64,000 nt of DNA from Trabulsiella guamensis ATCC 49490 (GTDB taxonomy: Bacteria; Pseudomonadota; Gammaproteobacteria; Enterobacterales; Enterobacteriaceae): NCBI RefSeq assembly GCF_000734965.1, contig NZ_JMTB01000126.1:1-64000 (forward strand), in the 5' to 3' direction. Position numbers and translations under genes: made by a program. Under the pieces are notes generated by a model. It saw only the letters and a program-made list of their open reading frames with translations, did not search any database and was not told where the DNA came from. How positions within the stretch are numbered: the first letter of the stretch is position 1; each line of letters begins with the position of its first letter. Shown here in pieces: positions 37,744 through 47,840 of this stretch.

Positions 37744-38778
37744 ATGTTTAAAAACAAAGTGTTATTAATTACTGGCGGAACGGGTTCTTTCGGTAATGCA
37801 GTTTTGAATCGTTTTTTAGAGACAGATATTAAAGAAATTCGGATTTTCTCTCGTGATGAGAAAAAACAAGATGACATGAGGAAAAAATATAATAATCCGA
37901 AGCTGAAGTTTTACATTGGTGACGTTCGTGATTATTCAAGTGTTCTCAATGCTAGCCGTGGTGTTGACTTCATCTACCATGCAGCTGCCCTTAAGCAAGT
38001 CCCATCTTGTGAGTTCCATCCGATGGAAGCTGTCAAAACAAACGTTCTCGGTACTGAGAATGTGCTGGAAGCTGCAATTGCAAACGAAGTGAAGCGGGTT
38101 GTTTGTTTAAGCACAGACAAAGCAGTTTATCCAATCAATGCCATGGGGATTTCTAAGGCAATGATGGAGAAGGTGATGGTCGCAAAATCTCGTAACATTG
38201 ATAGCAATAAAACAGTCATTTGTGGTACTCGTTATGGGAATGTCATGGCATCTCGCGGTTCAGTTATTCCTTTGTTTGTTGATCTAATAAAAACTGGCAA
38301 AGCGCTAACTATTACAGACCCAAATATGACTCGTTTCATGATGACCCTCGAGGATGCCGTCGACCTGGTCCTGTATGCGTTTGAGCATGGTAACAACGGG
38401 GATATCTTCGTACAAAAAGCACCAGCAGCAACGATTGAAACGTTAGCTATTGCGCTTAAAGAACTCCTTAATGTTGAAGATCATCCAGTTAACGTCATCG
38501 GTACTCGCCATGGTGAAAAATTATACGAAGCACTATTGAGTCGTGAAGAGATGATCGCCGCAATCGATATGGGTGATTATTATCGTGTCCCACCAGATTT
38601 GCGTGATTTAAACTATGGGAAATATGTTGAGCAAGGTGATAGTCGTATCTCAGTTGTAGAGGATTATAACTCTCATAATACACAGCGATTGGATGTGGAA
38701 GGCATGAAAGCGATGCTCCTTAAACTTCCGTTTATTCGTGCACTACGTGCAGGCGAAAATTACGATCTGGACTCTTAA
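37744..38778 (+). CDS. fnlA: UDP-GlcNAc 4,6-dehydratase/5-epimerase FnlA
   Basis: A 344-residue short-chain dehydrogenase nearly identical in pattern to FnlA/WbjB/CapE. It has GGTGSFGNAVL at the N-terminus, NAMGISKAMMEK at the active site (Met in place of Tyr), and RHGEKLYEALLSREEM. It performs C4/C6 dehydration with C5 epimerisation, the first step to UDP-N-acetyl-L-fucosamine. The ATG at 37744 gives the family length; a GTG at 37735 would add three residues. Confidence 0.94.
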   Translation: MFKNKVLLITGGTGSFGNAVLNRFLETDIKEIRIFSRDEKKQDDMRKKYNNPKLKFYIGDVRDYSSVLNASRGVDFIYHAAALKQVPSCEFHPMEAVKTNVLGTENVLEAAIANEVKRVVCLSTDKAVYPINAMGISKAMMEKVMVAKSRNIDSNKTVICGTRYGNVMASRGSVIPLFVDLIKTGKALTITDPNMTRFMMTLEDAVDLVLYAFEHGNNGDIFVQKAPAATIETLAIALKELLNVEDHPVNVIGTRHGEKLYEALLSREEMIAAIDMGDYYRVPPDLRDLNYGKYVEQGDSRISVVEDYNSHNTQRLDVEGMKAMLLKLPFIRALRAGENYDLDS

Positions 38779-38779
38779 T

Positions 38780-39883
38780 ATGAAAATCCTGATTACTGGA
38801 GCTGATGGCTTTATTGGTCGTAACTTATGCTTACGTCTTCAGGAAGCAGGGTATAATGACCTTGTTAAGATTGATCGTGATTCCAGTCTGGCTGAACTTG
38901 AAACTGGGTTACTAGAAGCAGAGTTTGTTTATCATCTTGCGGGCATCAATCGTCCTAAAAATATTGAAGAATTTACTGAAGGCAACAGCAATCTGACACG
39001 GCAGATTGTTGATTTTCTGTTGGCGAAGAATAAAAGCATACCCATGATGATGAGTTCTTCGATACAAGCCGAATTAGATAACGCCTATGGGCAGAGTAAA
39101 GCTGCGGCAGAAAAACAGATTGAAAGATATGCATCTGTAAGTGGTGCAACGTGCTTTATTTATCGATATCCAAATGTTTTCGGCAAATGGTGTAAACCTA
39201 ATTATAACTCTTTCGTTGCAACATTCTGCCATAATATCGCTAACAATATAGATATCACTATTAATGACCCATCCGCCGTGGTAAATCTTGTTTACATAGA
39301 CGATGTTTGCGCAGATGCGATTAAGCTTCTCACCGGAACCATTGAAGGCGGATACAAGAAGGTTGTACCTGTTTATTCAACAACCGTAGGCGAAGTCGCG
39401 GAGTTGATTTATCGCTTCAAAGAAAGTCGCTCCACGCTTGTAACGGAAAATGTAGGGGAAGGATTTACTCGGGCATTATATTCAACATGGTTAAGTTATC
39501 TGCCTACCGAAAAGTTTACCTATACGGTTCCATCTTACGGTGATGATCGGGGGATCTTCTGTGAGATGCTAAAAACTCACGCGGCGGGGCAGTTTTCATT
39601 TTTTACCGCGCACCCTGGTATCACCCGTGGTGGGCATTATCATCATACGAAAAATGAGAAATTTCTGGTTATACGCGGGCAAGCCTGTTTCAAATTTGAA
39701 CATGTAATTACCGGCGAGCGTTATGAATTGAATGTATCTTCCGATGAGTTCAGGATCGTTGAGACGGTGCCAGGTTGGACCCATGACGTCACGAACATTG
39801 GGAATGATGAACTAATTGTCATGCTTTGGGCAAACGAGATTTTTAATCGTAATGAGCCTGATACGATTGCGAGACCTCTGTAA
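38780..39883 (+). CDS. fnlB: UDP-FucNAc pathway reductase/epimerase FnlB
   Basis: A 367-residue bipartite enzyme. The N-terminal Rossmann reductase has GADGFIGRNL and NAYGQSKAAAE. The C-terminal cupin-like domain from about 250 has HPGITRGGHYHHTKNEKF, the WbjC pattern. It carries out C3 epimerisation and C4 reduction in UDP-L-FucNAc synthesis. It starts one base after fnlA and overlaps fnlC by one base. Confidence 0.93.
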   Translation: MKILITGADGFIGRNLCLRLQEAGYNDLVKIDRDSSLAELETGLLEAEFVYHLAGINRPKNIEEFTEGNSNLTRQIVDFLLAKNKSIPMMMSSSIQAELDNAYGQSKAAAEKQIERYASVSGATCFIYRYPNVFGKWCKPNYNSFVATFCHNIANNIDITINDPSAVVNLVYIDDVCADAIKLLTGTIEGGYKKVVPVYSTTVGEVAELIYRFKESRSTLVTENVGEGFTRALYSTWLSYLPTEKFTYTVPSYGDDRGIFCEMLKTHAAGQFSFFTAHPGITRGGHYHHTKNEKFLVIRGQACFKFEHVITGERYELNVSSDEFRIVETVPGWTHDVTNIGNDELIVMLWANEIFNRNEPDTIARPL

Positions 39884-41013
39884 TGAAGAAACTTAAAATT
39901 ATGTCCGTCGTTGGGACGCGTCCTGAAATTATCCGTTTGTCACGCGTTTTGGCTAAACTTGATGAGTACTGTGAGCATATCATTGTCCATACTGGGCAAA
40001 ACTATGATTATGAATTGAATGAGGTTTTTTTTAACGACCTCGGCGTGCGCAAACCTGATTATTTTTTAAATGCAGCCGGTAAAAACGCAGCTGAGACGAT
40101 TGGCCAGGTTATCATTAAAGTTGATAGTGTGTTAGAAACAGAGAAGCCTGAAGCTATGCTGGTGCTAGGCGATACAAACTCATGTATCTCCGCTATACCC
40201 GCTAAACGTCGAAAAATTCCTATCTTCCATATGGAAGCTGGCAACCGTTGTTTCGATCAGCGCGTTCCTGAAGAAACTAACCGACGCATTGTTGATCATA
40301 CCGCTGATATTAATATGACTTACAGCGATATTGCTCGTGAATATTTGTTAGCTGAAGGAATCCCTGCAGACAGAATCATCAAAACCGGTAGTCCAATGTT
40401 TGAGGTGCTCTCATACTATATGCCTCAAATTGATAGCTCGGATGTACTGTCGCGATTGAACTTACGACCAGGTGAATTTTTTGTTGTGAGCGCTCATCGT
40501 GAAGAGAATGTCGATTCTCCGAAACAACTGATCAAGCTTGCAACCATTTTAAACACTATTGCTGAGAAATATAATTTACCTGTTATCGTATCCACTCATC
40601 CGCGTACACGTAATCGTATTAATGAGCAGGGAATTGCGTTCCATTCTAATATCAATCTGCTGAAGCCGTTAGGTTTCCATGATTATAATCATCTTCAGAA
40701 AAACTCGCGTGCTGTACTCTCTGATAGTGGTACAATCACGGAAGAATCATCGATCATGAATTTCCCCGCAGTAAATATTCGAGAAGCGCATGAAAGGCCT
40801 GAGGGTTTTGAAGAAGCTTCGGTAATGATGGTGGGGCTCGAGTGTGATCGTGTGCTTCAGGCATTAGATATTCTGGCAACTCAGCCACGTGGTGAGACGC
40901 GTCTTCTTCGCCAGGTCAGTGATTACAGCATGCCAAATGTATCAGATAAAGTCGTCAGAATAGTTCACTCATATACAGACTACGTTAAGAGAGTCGTCTG
41001 GAAAGAATATTGA
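39883..41013 (+). CDS. fnlC: UDP-N-acetyl sugar C2 epimerase FnlC
   Basis: A 376-residue non-hydrolysing WecB-type 2-epimerase (VVGTRPEIIRLSRVL, VHTGQNYDYELNEVFF, HMEAGNRCFDQRVPEETNR, SAHREENVD, DSGTITEE). It finishes UDP-N-acetyl-L-fucosamine. It differs from the LegG enzyme in this cluster, which is hydrolysing. Its stop TGA shares an A with the wbuB start. Confidence 0.94.
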   Translation: MKKLKIMSVVGTRPEIIRLSRVLAKLDEYCEHIIVHTGQNYDYELNEVFFNDLGVRKPDYFLNAAGKNAAETIGQVIIKVDSVLETEKPEAMLVLGDTNSCISAIPAKRRKIPIFHMEAGNRCFDQRVPEETNRRIVDHTADINMTYSDIAREYLLAEGIPADRIIKTGSPMFEVLSYYMPQIDSSDVLSRLNLRPGEFFVVSAHREENVDSPKQLIKLATILNTIAEKYNLPVIVSTHPRTRNRINEQGIAFHSNINLLKPLGFHDYNHLQKNSRAVLSDSGTITEESSIMNFPAVNIREAHERPEGFEEASVMMVGLECDRVLQALDILATQPRGETRLLRQVSDYSMPNVSDKVVRIVHSYTDYVKRVVWKEY

Positions 41014-42224
41014 TGAAACTTGCGCTTATCATAGATGATTATCTGCCCAACAGTACGCGTATTGCGGCAAAAATGTTTCACGAGTTGGCTATAGAATTTA
41101 TTCGTCGTGGACATGATGTTACTGTAATTATCCCTGATACGACCTTACAGGAAGATGTGTCATTTGACACTTTTCAGGGGGTCAAAACGTGGCGTTTTAA
41201 GAGTGGAGCGCTCAAGGATGTGTCTAAAATCCAGCGTGCAATCAATGAAACTTGTTTGTCATTTCGGGCCTGGAAATCATTTAAAAATCACATAGCAAAA
41301 GATACTTTTGATGGTGTGATCTATTACTCCCCTTCAATTTTTTGGGGGCATCTCGTTAAGAAAATCAAAGCCCGTTGTAACTGCCCTGCGTATCTCATTT
41401 TGCGGGATATGTTCCCACAATGGGTTGTCGACGCAGGTATGTTAAAGGCGGGTTCTCCCATCGAACGGTATTTTCGGCTTTTCGAGAAATTATCTTATCG
41501 TCAGGCAAACCGTATAGGTCTAATGTCTGAAAAAAATCTTGAGGTATTCAGGATAACGAACAAAGGATATCCTTGTGAGGTTTTACGTAACTGGGCCTCG
41601 CTGACCCCAACGGTTCCGCCCCAGGATTATTTGCCACTGCGTAAGCGTCTGGGTCTCGAAGATAAAGTGATTTTCTTTTATGGCGGGAATATCGGTCATG
41701 CCCAGGATATGGCGAATTTGATGCGCCTTGCACGAAGCATGGTGGAGTATCCAAACGCTCATTTTCTGTTTATTGGTCAGGGTGATGAAGTTGAATTAAT
41801 CAATGAGTTAGCAACTGAATGGGCTTTGACAAATTTCACTTATTTACCCTCTGTTAATCAAGATGAATTTAAATTCATCTTATCAGAAATGGATGTAGGC
41901 TTGTTTTCACTTTCGGCCAGACATTGTTCCCACAATTTCCCTGGTAAGTTATTAGGCTACATGGTGCAGTCTCTACCCATACTGGGCAGTGTGAATGTCG
42001 GCAATGATTTGCTCGACATCGTCAATCAGAATAATGCCGGATGCATTCATATTAATGGCGAGGATGACAAACTTCTCCGTTCTGCACTGTTAATGCTTCA
42101 GGATAGTGATATGCGACGCAAGCTTGGTAACAGCGCAAATGACCTGCTGAAAGAACAGTTCTCAGTTGAGTCCGCGGCGAAAACGATAGAAATGAGGCTG
42201 GAGGCATGTAATGCGGTTAATTGA
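41013..42224 (+). CDS. wbuB: L-FucNAc transferase WbuB (GT4)
   Basis: A 403-residue GT-B transferase of the WbuB type. Landmarks are N-terminal IDDYLPNSTRIAAKMFHELA, YLILRDMFPQWVVDAG, FFYGGNIGHAQDM and SHNFPGKLLGYMVQSLP. In other O antigens WbuB follows fnlABC and is assigned the alpha-L-FucNAc-(1-3)-GlcNAc linkage. The ATG at 41013 is preferred to an in-frame TTG at 41010. It overlaps wbuC by 14 bases. Confidence 0.92.
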   Translation: MKLALIIDDYLPNSTRIAAKMFHELAIEFIRRGHDVTVIIPDTTLQEDVSFDTFQGVKTWRFKSGALKDVSKIQRAINETCLSFRAWKSFKNHIAKDTFDGVIYYSPSIFWGHLVKKIKARCNCPAYLILRDMFPQWVVDAGMLKAGSPIERYFRLFEKLSYRQANRIGLMSEKNLEVFRITNKGYPCEVLRNWASLTPTVPPQDYLPLRKRLGLEDKVIFFYGGNIGHAQDMANLMRLARSMVEYPNAHFLFIGQGDEVELINELATEWALTNFTYLPSVNQDEFKFILSEMDVGLFSLSARHCSHNFPGKLLGYMVQSLPILGSVNVGNDLLDIVNQNNAGCIHINGEDDKLLRSALLMLQDSDMRRKLGNSANDLLKEQFSVESAAKTIEMRLEACNAVN

Positions 42225-42609
42225 TAGCGCTCAGCTCGAAGCATTATATGAACAAGCAAAGCGATCAGAACGTCTACGCTCACATCTTTTGTTGCATAAC
42301 TCGCATCAGGATAAAGTGCAGCGGCTGCTCATTGCTTTGATCAAAGGCAGTTATGTTGAACCTCATTATCATGAACTTTCGCACCAGTGGGAGATGTTCA
42401 TTGTCATGCAAGGTCAACTCCAGGTCTGCCTCCATGGCGATGATGGCGAGATTGTTCAGAAATTTATTGCTGGAGAGGATACCGGCATAAGTGTTGTAGA
42501 GTTTGCGCCTGGAGATATACATAGTGTTGAATGCCTGTCCCCACAGGCTCTCATGATGGAAGTGAAAGAAGGACCTTTTGATCCTTCCTTCGCGAAAGCG
42601 TTTGTTTAG
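42211..42609 (+). CDS. wbuC: WbuC-family cupin protein
   Basis: A 132-residue single-domain cupin. Metal-ligand-type residues appear in EPHYHELSHQWEMF and the second motif FAPGDIHSVECL. WbuC often ends fnlABC-wbuB gene sets. The function is unknown; a sugar-nucleotide isomerase-like or tailoring role is only a guess from the fold. It is the last O-antigen gene before gnd. Confidence 0.88.
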   Translation: MRLIDSAQLEALYEQAKRSERLRSHLLLHNSHQDKVQRLLIALIKGSYVEPHYHELSHQWEMFIVMQGQLQVCLHGDDGEIVQKFIAGEDTGISVVEFAPGDIHSVECLSPQALMMEVKEGPFDPSFAKAFV

Positions 42610-42722
42610 CTGGCCATAAGTGCATCTTCCGCTAACAGTATAAGCATTTCCTGAGTTAACATCTAAGCCACATTTCAAGCCGCGCACGCGTCGCGGTGAC
42701 CACACCTGACAGGAGTTTTGTA

Positions 42723-44129
42723 ATGTCCAAACAGCAGATCGGCGTCGTTGGTATGGCGGTGATGGGGCGCAACCTGGCGCTCAACATTGAGAGCCGTGGT
42801 TATACCGTCTCCATTTTCAACCGCTCCCGCGAAAAAACTGAAGAAGTTGTTGCCGAAAACCCGGGCAAAAAACTGGTTCCTTATTACTCCGTTCAGGAGT
42901 TCGTTGAGTCTCTCGAAACGCCACGCCGCATCCTGCTGATGGTGAAAGCGGGCGCGGGTACTGATGCTGCTATCGATTCCCTGAAACCGTACCTTGATAA
43001 AGGCGACATCATCATTGATGGCGGCAATACCTTCTTCCAGGACACCATTCGTCGTAACCGTGAACTGTCTGCAGAAGGCTTCAACTTCATCGGTACCGGT
43101 GTTTCCGGTGGTGAAGAAGGGGCGCTGAAAGGTCCTTCCATCATGCCTGGCGGCCAGAAAGAAGCATATGAACTGGTTGCGCCAATCCTGACCAAAATCG
43201 CAGCTGTGGCTGAAGATGGCGAGCCTTGTGTGACCTATATCGGTCCTGATGGTGCGGGTCACTATGTGAAAATGGTTCACAACGGTATTGAATATGGCGA
43301 CATGCAGCTGATTGCCGAAGCCTATTCTCTGCTGAAAGGCGGCCTCAATCTTTCCAATGACGAGCTGGCAAAGGTCTTCTCCGAGTGGAACGAAGGCGAG
43401 CTGAACAGCTACCTCATCGACATCACCAAAGACATCTTCAACAAAAAAGATGAAGAGGGTAAATACCTGGTTGATGTGATCCTTGATGAAGCTGCAAACA
43501 AAGGTACCGGTAAATGGACCAGCCAGAGCTCGCTGGATCTCGGCGAACCGTTGTCACTGATTACCGAATCCGTCTTTGCACGTTATATCTCTTCACTGAA
43601 AACGCAGCGCGTTGCCGCTTCCAAAGTGCTGTCTGGCCCGCAGGCCAAACCGGCAGGGGATAAAGCCGAGTTCGTTGAGAAAGTGCGTCGCGCGCTGTAC
43701 CTCGGTAAAATCGTCTCTTACGCGCAGGGCTTCTCTCAGCTGCGTGCTGCGTCCGACGAGCACAACTGGGATCTGAACTACGGTGAGATTGCCAAAATCT
43801 TCCGTGCCGGTTGCATCATCCGTGCTCAGTTCCTACAGAAAATCACCGATGCCTACGCTGAGAATAAAGGCATTGCCAACCTGCTGTTAGCGCCTTACTT
43901 CAAAAAAGTGGCGGATGATTACCAGCAGGCGCTGCGTGATGTTGTCGCGTACGCTGTACAAAATGGTATTCCGGTGCCGACCTTCTCCGCTGCGGTGGCT
44001 TACTATGACAGCTACCGCTCTGCGGTTCTGCCTGCGAACCTGATTCAGGCACAGCGTGACTACTTTGGTGCACACACTTACAAGCGCACTGATAAAGACG
44101 GTGTGTTCCACACCGGGTGGCTGGATTAA
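42723..44129 (+). CDS. gnd: 6-phosphogluconate dehydrogenase
   Basis: A 468-residue enzyme with NADP motif [15 protein letters not shown] and substrate residues in [21 protein letters not shown]. It oxidises and decarboxylates 6-phosphogluconate to ribulose 5-phosphate in the pentose phosphate pathway. It is the conserved right border of O-antigen loci. GC-rich codon use returns here. The ATG at 42723 follows CAGGAG. A strong terminator lies after it. Confidence 0.98.
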   Translation: MSKQQIGVVGMAVMGRNLALNIESRGYTVSIFNRSREKTEEVVAENPGKKLVPYYSVQEFVESLETPRRILLMVKAGAGTDAAIDSLKPYLDKGDIIIDGGNTFFQDTIRRNRELSAEGFNFIGTGVSGGEEGALKGPSIMPGGQKEAYELVAPILTKIAAVAEDGEPCVTYIGPDGAGHYVKMVHNGIEYGDMQLIAEAYSLLKGGLNLSNDELAKVFSEWNEGELNSYLIDITKDIFNKKDEEGKYLVDVILDEAANKGTGKWTSQSSLDLGEPLSLITESVFARYISSLKTQRVAASKVLSGPQAKPAGDKAEFVEKVRRALYLGKIVSYAQGFSQLRAASDEHNWDLNYGEIAKIFRAGCIIRAQFLQKITDAYAENKGIANLLLAPYFKKVADDYQQALRDVVAYAVQNGIPVPTFSAAVAYYDSYRSAVLPANLIQAQRDYFGAHTYKRTDKDGVFHTGWLD

Positions 44130-44155
44130 TCTGATTTAGCCGTTGCTCTGAATGA

Positions 44156-44183
44156 AGCCCGAAGCTTGTCTTCGGGCTTTTTT
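44156..44183 (+). terminator. Rho-independent terminator of gnd
   Basis: A 9-bp perfect stem, AGCCCGAAG (44156-44164) with CTTCGGGCT (44170-44178), has a 5-base loop and is followed by a T run. It lies 27 bases after the gnd stop. Confidence 0.95.
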
Positions 44184-44264
44184 ATGCCTGCTATGGCTGA
44201 CTTTTCGCATGACAGGATTCATCAACCACGACTCAATGTCTTGTCTGGTAAGGGATTCAGCGCC

Positions 44265-44294
44265 TTGACAGTCCGTTGACTGAAGAGGTAAAAC
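44265..44294 (+). promoter_or_regulatory. Possible ugd promoter
   Basis: A perfect -35 TTGACA (44265-44270) is followed after 18 bases by TAAAAC (44289-44294), a weak -10. It lies in the 184-base gap between the gnd terminator and ugd. Rcs, PhoP and PmrA control of ugd is known in related bacteria, but I could not point to clear boxes. Confidence 0.4.
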
Positions 44295-44367
44295 CCCACT
44301 CAGTCCTTAATTATCGTGACGGCCAGCGTGCCGTCGCCACGGTTAAACTCACATAAGTTGCAATCGA

Positions 44368-45534
44368 ATGAAAATAACTATCTCCGGTACTGGTTACGTT
44401 GGCTTGTCAAACGGCATCCTGATCGCGCAACACCATGAAGTTGTCGCACTGGACATCGTGCAGGCGAAAGTGGATATGCTGAACAAGAAGCAATCTCCCA
44501 TTATTGATAAAGAAATTGAAGATTATCTCGCTAATAAACCGCTGAATTTTCGTGCAACGACCGATAAACACGATGCTTACCGTAATGCCGACTATGTGAT
44601 TATCGCCACGCCAACCGATTACGATCCGAAAACGAACTATTTCAACACCTCTTCCGTAGAAGCAGTGATCCGCGATGTTATCGAGATCAACCCGAAGGCA
44701 GTGATGGTGATTAAATCCACCATTCCGGTGGGCTTTACTAACTCCATCAATGAACAATACGGGATCGACAACGTCTTTTTCTCACCGGAATTCCTGCGTG
44801 AAGGCCGGGCGTTGTACGACAATCTGCATCCGTCACGCATTGTCATCGGTGAGCGTTCTAAGCGCGCTGAGCGCTTTGCGGCATTGTTACAGGAAGGGGC
44901 AATTAAGAAAGATATCCCGACGCTGTTTACCGATTCCACCGAAGCGGAAGCCATCAAGCTGTTTGCTAACACCTACCTGGCGATGCGTGTTGCGTACTTC
45001 AACGAGCTGGACAGCTACGCAGAAAGTCTGGGGCTGAGTTCTCGTCAGATCATCGAAGGTGTGTGTCTGGATCCGCGTATTGGTAATCACTACAACAACC
45101 CGTCATTTGGTTATGGTGGTTACTGTCTGCCGAAAGACACCAAACAGCTGCTGGCGAACTATGACCAGGTACCGAACAACCTCATCTCGGCCATCGTTGA
45201 TGCTAACCGCACGCGTAAAGATTTTATTGCTGACTCTATTCTGGCGCGTAAGCCGAAGGTAGTGGGGGTGTATCGCCTGATCATGAAGAGTGGCTCTGAT
45301 AACTTCCGTGCCTCTTCTATTCAGGGGATCATGAAGCGTATCAAGGCCAAAGGCGTAGAGGTTATTGTCTACGAACCGGTCATGAAAGAGGATGAATTCT
45401 TCCGCTCTCGTGTCGTGCGTGATCTTGATGCGTTCAAGAAAGAAGCGGATGTGATTGTTTCCAACCGGATGTCAGAAGAGCTGGCAGATGTGGCGGATAA
45501 AGTGTATACCCGCGATCTGTTTGGCAACGATTGA
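44368..45534 (+). CDS. ugd: UDP-glucose 6-dehydrogenase
   Basis: A 388-residue enzyme with N-terminal NAD motif [11 protein letters not shown] and catalytic Cys253 in [14 protein letters not shown]. It oxidises UDP-glucose to UDP-glucuronate, needed for colanic acid and for aminoarabinose modification of lipid A. It stands alone after the gnd terminator and converges on the epimerase gene. All active-site motifs are intact. Confidence 0.97.
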   Translation: MKITISGTGYVGLSNGILIAQHHEVVALDIVQAKVDMLNKKQSPIIDKEIEDYLANKPLNFRATTDKHDAYRNADYVIIATPTDYDPKTNYFNTSSVEAVIRDVIEINPKAVMVIKSTIPVGFTNSINEQYGIDNVFFSPEFLREGRALYDNLHPSRIVIGERSKRAERFAALLQEGAIKKDIPTLFTDSTEAEAIKLFANTYLAMRVAYFNELDSYAESLGLSSRQIIEGVCLDPRIGNHYNNPSFGYGGYCLPKDTKQLLANYDQVPNNLISAIVDANRTRKDFIADSILARKPKVVGVYRLIMKSGSDNFRASSIQGIMKRIKAKGVEVIVYEPVMKEDEFFRSRVVRDLDAFKKEADVIVSNRMSEELADVADKVYTRDLFGND

Positions 45535-45540
45535 TACTAC

Positions 45541-45565
45541 CCCCCGGCCACCATGTGGTCGGGGG
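45541..45565. terminator. Hairpin between convergent ugd and epimerase genes
   Basis: CCCCCGGCCAC (45541-45551) pairs with GTGGTCGGGGG (45555-45565), an 11-bp stem with one G-T pair and a 3-base loop. There is no T run on either side, so intrinsic termination would be inefficient. Its position between two convergent stops still suggests a transcript end. Confidence 0.6.
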
Positions 45566-45573
45566 ATACAGGT

Positions 45574-46578
45574 TCAGACTTTGTAAAACTCGCGATACCA
45601 GTCAACGAAGTTTTTCACCCCGTCTTTGACAGATGTCTGTGGCTTAAAGCCAATCACCTCATACAGCGCTTTAGTATCGGCGCTGGTATTCAGAACGTCA
45701 CCCGGCTGAATCGGCATCATGTTTTTATCCGCTTCAATACCTAACGCCTCTTCCAGCGCCGTAATGTAATCCATCAGTTCCACCGGTGAGCTGTTACCGA
45801 TGTTATAGATGCGATAAGGCGCGGAGCTGGTTGCCGGCGATCCCGTCTCGACGGTCCATTCCGGGTTGGCTTCAGGAATCACATCCTGCAGACGAATAAT
45901 GGCTTCGGCGATGTCATCGATATAGGTGAAATCACGCTTCATCTTGCCGTAGTTGTAAACGTCGATGCTCTTGCCTTCAATCATCGCTTTGGTGAATTTA
46001 AACAACGCCATATCCGGGCGTCCCCACGGGCCATACACCGTGAAAAAGCGCAAGCCTGTGGTTGGCAGACCGTAGAGGTGCGAGTAGGTGTGCGACATCA
46101 GCTCGTTGGCCTTCTTGGTTGCGGCATACAGCGATACCGGGTGATCAACGGAGTCATCGGTGGAGAACGGCATTTTGCGGTTCAGGCCATAGACCGAACT
46201 GGACGAGGCATACAGCAGATGCTGAACCTGGTGATGTCGGCAACCTTCGAGAATGTTCAGATGCCCGATCAGGTTTGACTCAGCATAGGCATGCGGGTTT
46301 TCCAGCGAATAACGCACACCGGCTTGCGCGGCAAGGTGGATAACACGATCAAACTTCTCACTGGCAAACAGGGCTTCCATGGCAGCGCGGTCCGCCAGAT
46401 CGATTTTATGGAAGCTGAACTGCGGGGAGACGAGTCGGTCAAGGCGCGCCTGCTTCAGACTCACATCATAGTAATCATTGAGATTATCGATTCCCACTAC
46501 CTGATGTCCCGCTTTCAGCAATCGTTCGCTGACGTGAAAACCGATAAAACCAGCGGCTCCTGTTACCAGATATTTCAT
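45574..46578 (-). CDS. uge: UDP-glucuronate 4-epimerase family protein
   Basis: A 334-residue extended short-chain dehydrogenase with [15 protein letters not shown], catalytic [15 protein letters not shown] and [17 protein letters not shown]. This is the pattern of the Uge/Gla/WbnF UDP-glucuronate 4-epimerases. It would make UDP-galacturonate from the Ugd product, for O antigen, capsule or core. Placement beside ugd, transcribed toward it, fits this. No other gene here obviously uses UDP-galacturonate. Confidence 0.85.
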   Translation of the reverse strand: MKYLVTGAAGFIGFHVSERLLKAGHQVVGIDNLNDYYDVSLKQARLDRLVSPQFSFHKIDLADRAAMEALFASEKFDRVIHLAAQAGVRYSLENPHAYAESNLIGHLNILEGCRHHQVQHLLYASSSSVYGLNRKMPFSTDDSVDHPVSLYAATKKANELMSHTYSHLYGLPTTGLRFFTVYGPWGRPDMALFKFTKAMIEGKSIDVYNYGKMKRDFTYIDDIAEAIIRLQDVIPEANPEWTVETGSPATSSAPYRIYNIGNSSPVELMDYITALEEALGIEADKNMMPIQPGDVLNTSADTKALYEVIGFKPQTSVKDGVKNFVDWYREFYKV

Positions 46579-46810
46579 AGCATTCCCTCAAAACACACGC
46601 TCAGGAAGACATTCTCGCCTTCAACTGTTACGAAAGGCAAAATAATACCCGTCAAAGGTGAAAAAAGATAATCATAATCTACAATTATCATAGCCACCGA
46701 AACCGGTAAATTCCTCGAAAATCAGGATAAATTCCGATAGCAATCGGCAGGTTAATCCGTAAACTAAATCACTTTGTGGGTATTCCATCTTTGTCCTGTA
46801 TAAGGTTCGT

Positions 46811-47794
46811 ATGACACAAGACAACAATAATGGATCTGACGCGCGCCGTGTCGATTCCGAACAGATTGATTTAATTGACATAGTAGTACAGCTTTGGCGT
46901 GGAAAAGTGACGATCGGCATCTGTATCATCGTTGCCATTCTTGTCGCCGCAGGTTACCTGTTTATAGCGAAAGAAAAATGGACATCTACTGCTATTATTT
47001 CACAACCCGATACGGCACAAATTGCCACTTACAGTAACGCCTTAAATATTCTGTATGGCACTACTGCACCGAATGTTAGTGATTTACAGACGCGGGTTGT
47101 TGACCGTTTTAATTCGGCGTTTTCCGCGTTAGCCGAATCACTGAATAACCAGGAAAAACCGGAAAAACTGACGATTGAGCCAGTGGTCAAAACCGAAAAG
47201 GTTCCGCTGCAGATTACCTACCAGGGGCAGACTGCTGAAGGCGCGCAGCAGCAACTGGCAAAGTACATTCAGCAAGTTGATGAGCAAATCGCAAAAGAAA
47301 TCGACGTTGACCTTAAGGACAACATTGCGCTGCAAATTGATACCCTCGGCGATTCACTGAAAACCCAGGAGAAGGTGGCGCAGGAGCAGAAAGATCTGCG
47401 TATTAAGCAGATTCAGGAAGCGCTGAAGTTTGCTGAGCAGGCAAACATTACTAAACCGCAGGTGCAGCAGACGCAGGATGTCACGCAGGACACCATGTTC
47501 CTGCTGGGTAGCGATGCGCTGAACTCGATGATTCAGAATGAATCCACGCGACCGCTGGTCTTCTCGCCTGCGTACTTCCAGACCAAACAGACGTTGCTGG
47601 ACATCCAGAACCTGAAAATCGATCCCACCACCATTCATGCATACCGTTATGTCATGAAACCGGATTTGCCGGTTTACCGCGACAGCCCGAAACGCGCGTT
47701 AACGCTGGTGCTGGCAGTTCTGCTGGGCGGGATGATCGGTGCCGGTGTGGTGCTGGGGCGTAATGCCATACGCAGCTATCGACCGAAGCAGTAA
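46811..47794 (+). CDS. wzzB: O-antigen chain length determinant WzzB
   Basis: A 327-residue PCP1 protein with two membrane helices (about 37-57 and 297-317), flanking a periplasmic coiled-coil-rich domain. The proline/glycine-containing PVYRDSPKRALTLVLAVLLGG before the second helix is diagnostic. It sets the modal length of O chains made by Wzy. It is divergent from the epimerase gene with a 232-base promoter region between them, and ends at a terminator shared with hisI. Confidence 0.95.
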   Translation: MTQDNNNGSDARRVDSEQIDLIDIVVQLWRGKVTIGICIIVAILVAAGYLFIAKEKWTSTAIISQPDTAQIATYSNALNILYGTTAPNVSDLQTRVVDRFNSAFSALAESLNNQEKPEKLTIEPVVKTEKVPLQITYQGQTAEGAQQQLAKYIQQVDEQIAKEIDVDLKDNIALQIDTLGDSLKTQEKVAQEQKDLRIKQIQEALKFAEQANITKPQVQQTQDVTQDTMFLLGSDALNSMIQNESTRPLVFSPAYFQTKQTLLDIQNLKIDPTTIHAYRYVMKPDLPVYRDSPKRALTLVLAVLLGGMIGAGVVLGRNAIRSYRPKQ

Positions 47795-47801
47795 CTGAGA
47801 T

Positions 47802-47831
47802 AAAAAAACGGGCAGTAATGCCCGTTTTTTT
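47802..47831. terminator. Bidirectional terminator between wzzB and hisI
   Basis: A run of seven A, CGGGC, a 6-base loop, GCCCG and a run of seven T form an inverted repeat that works as an intrinsic terminator in both directions. It serves wzzB on the plus strand and the his operon on the minus strand. Confidence 0.93.
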
Positions 47832-47840
47832 ATGCCTGAT

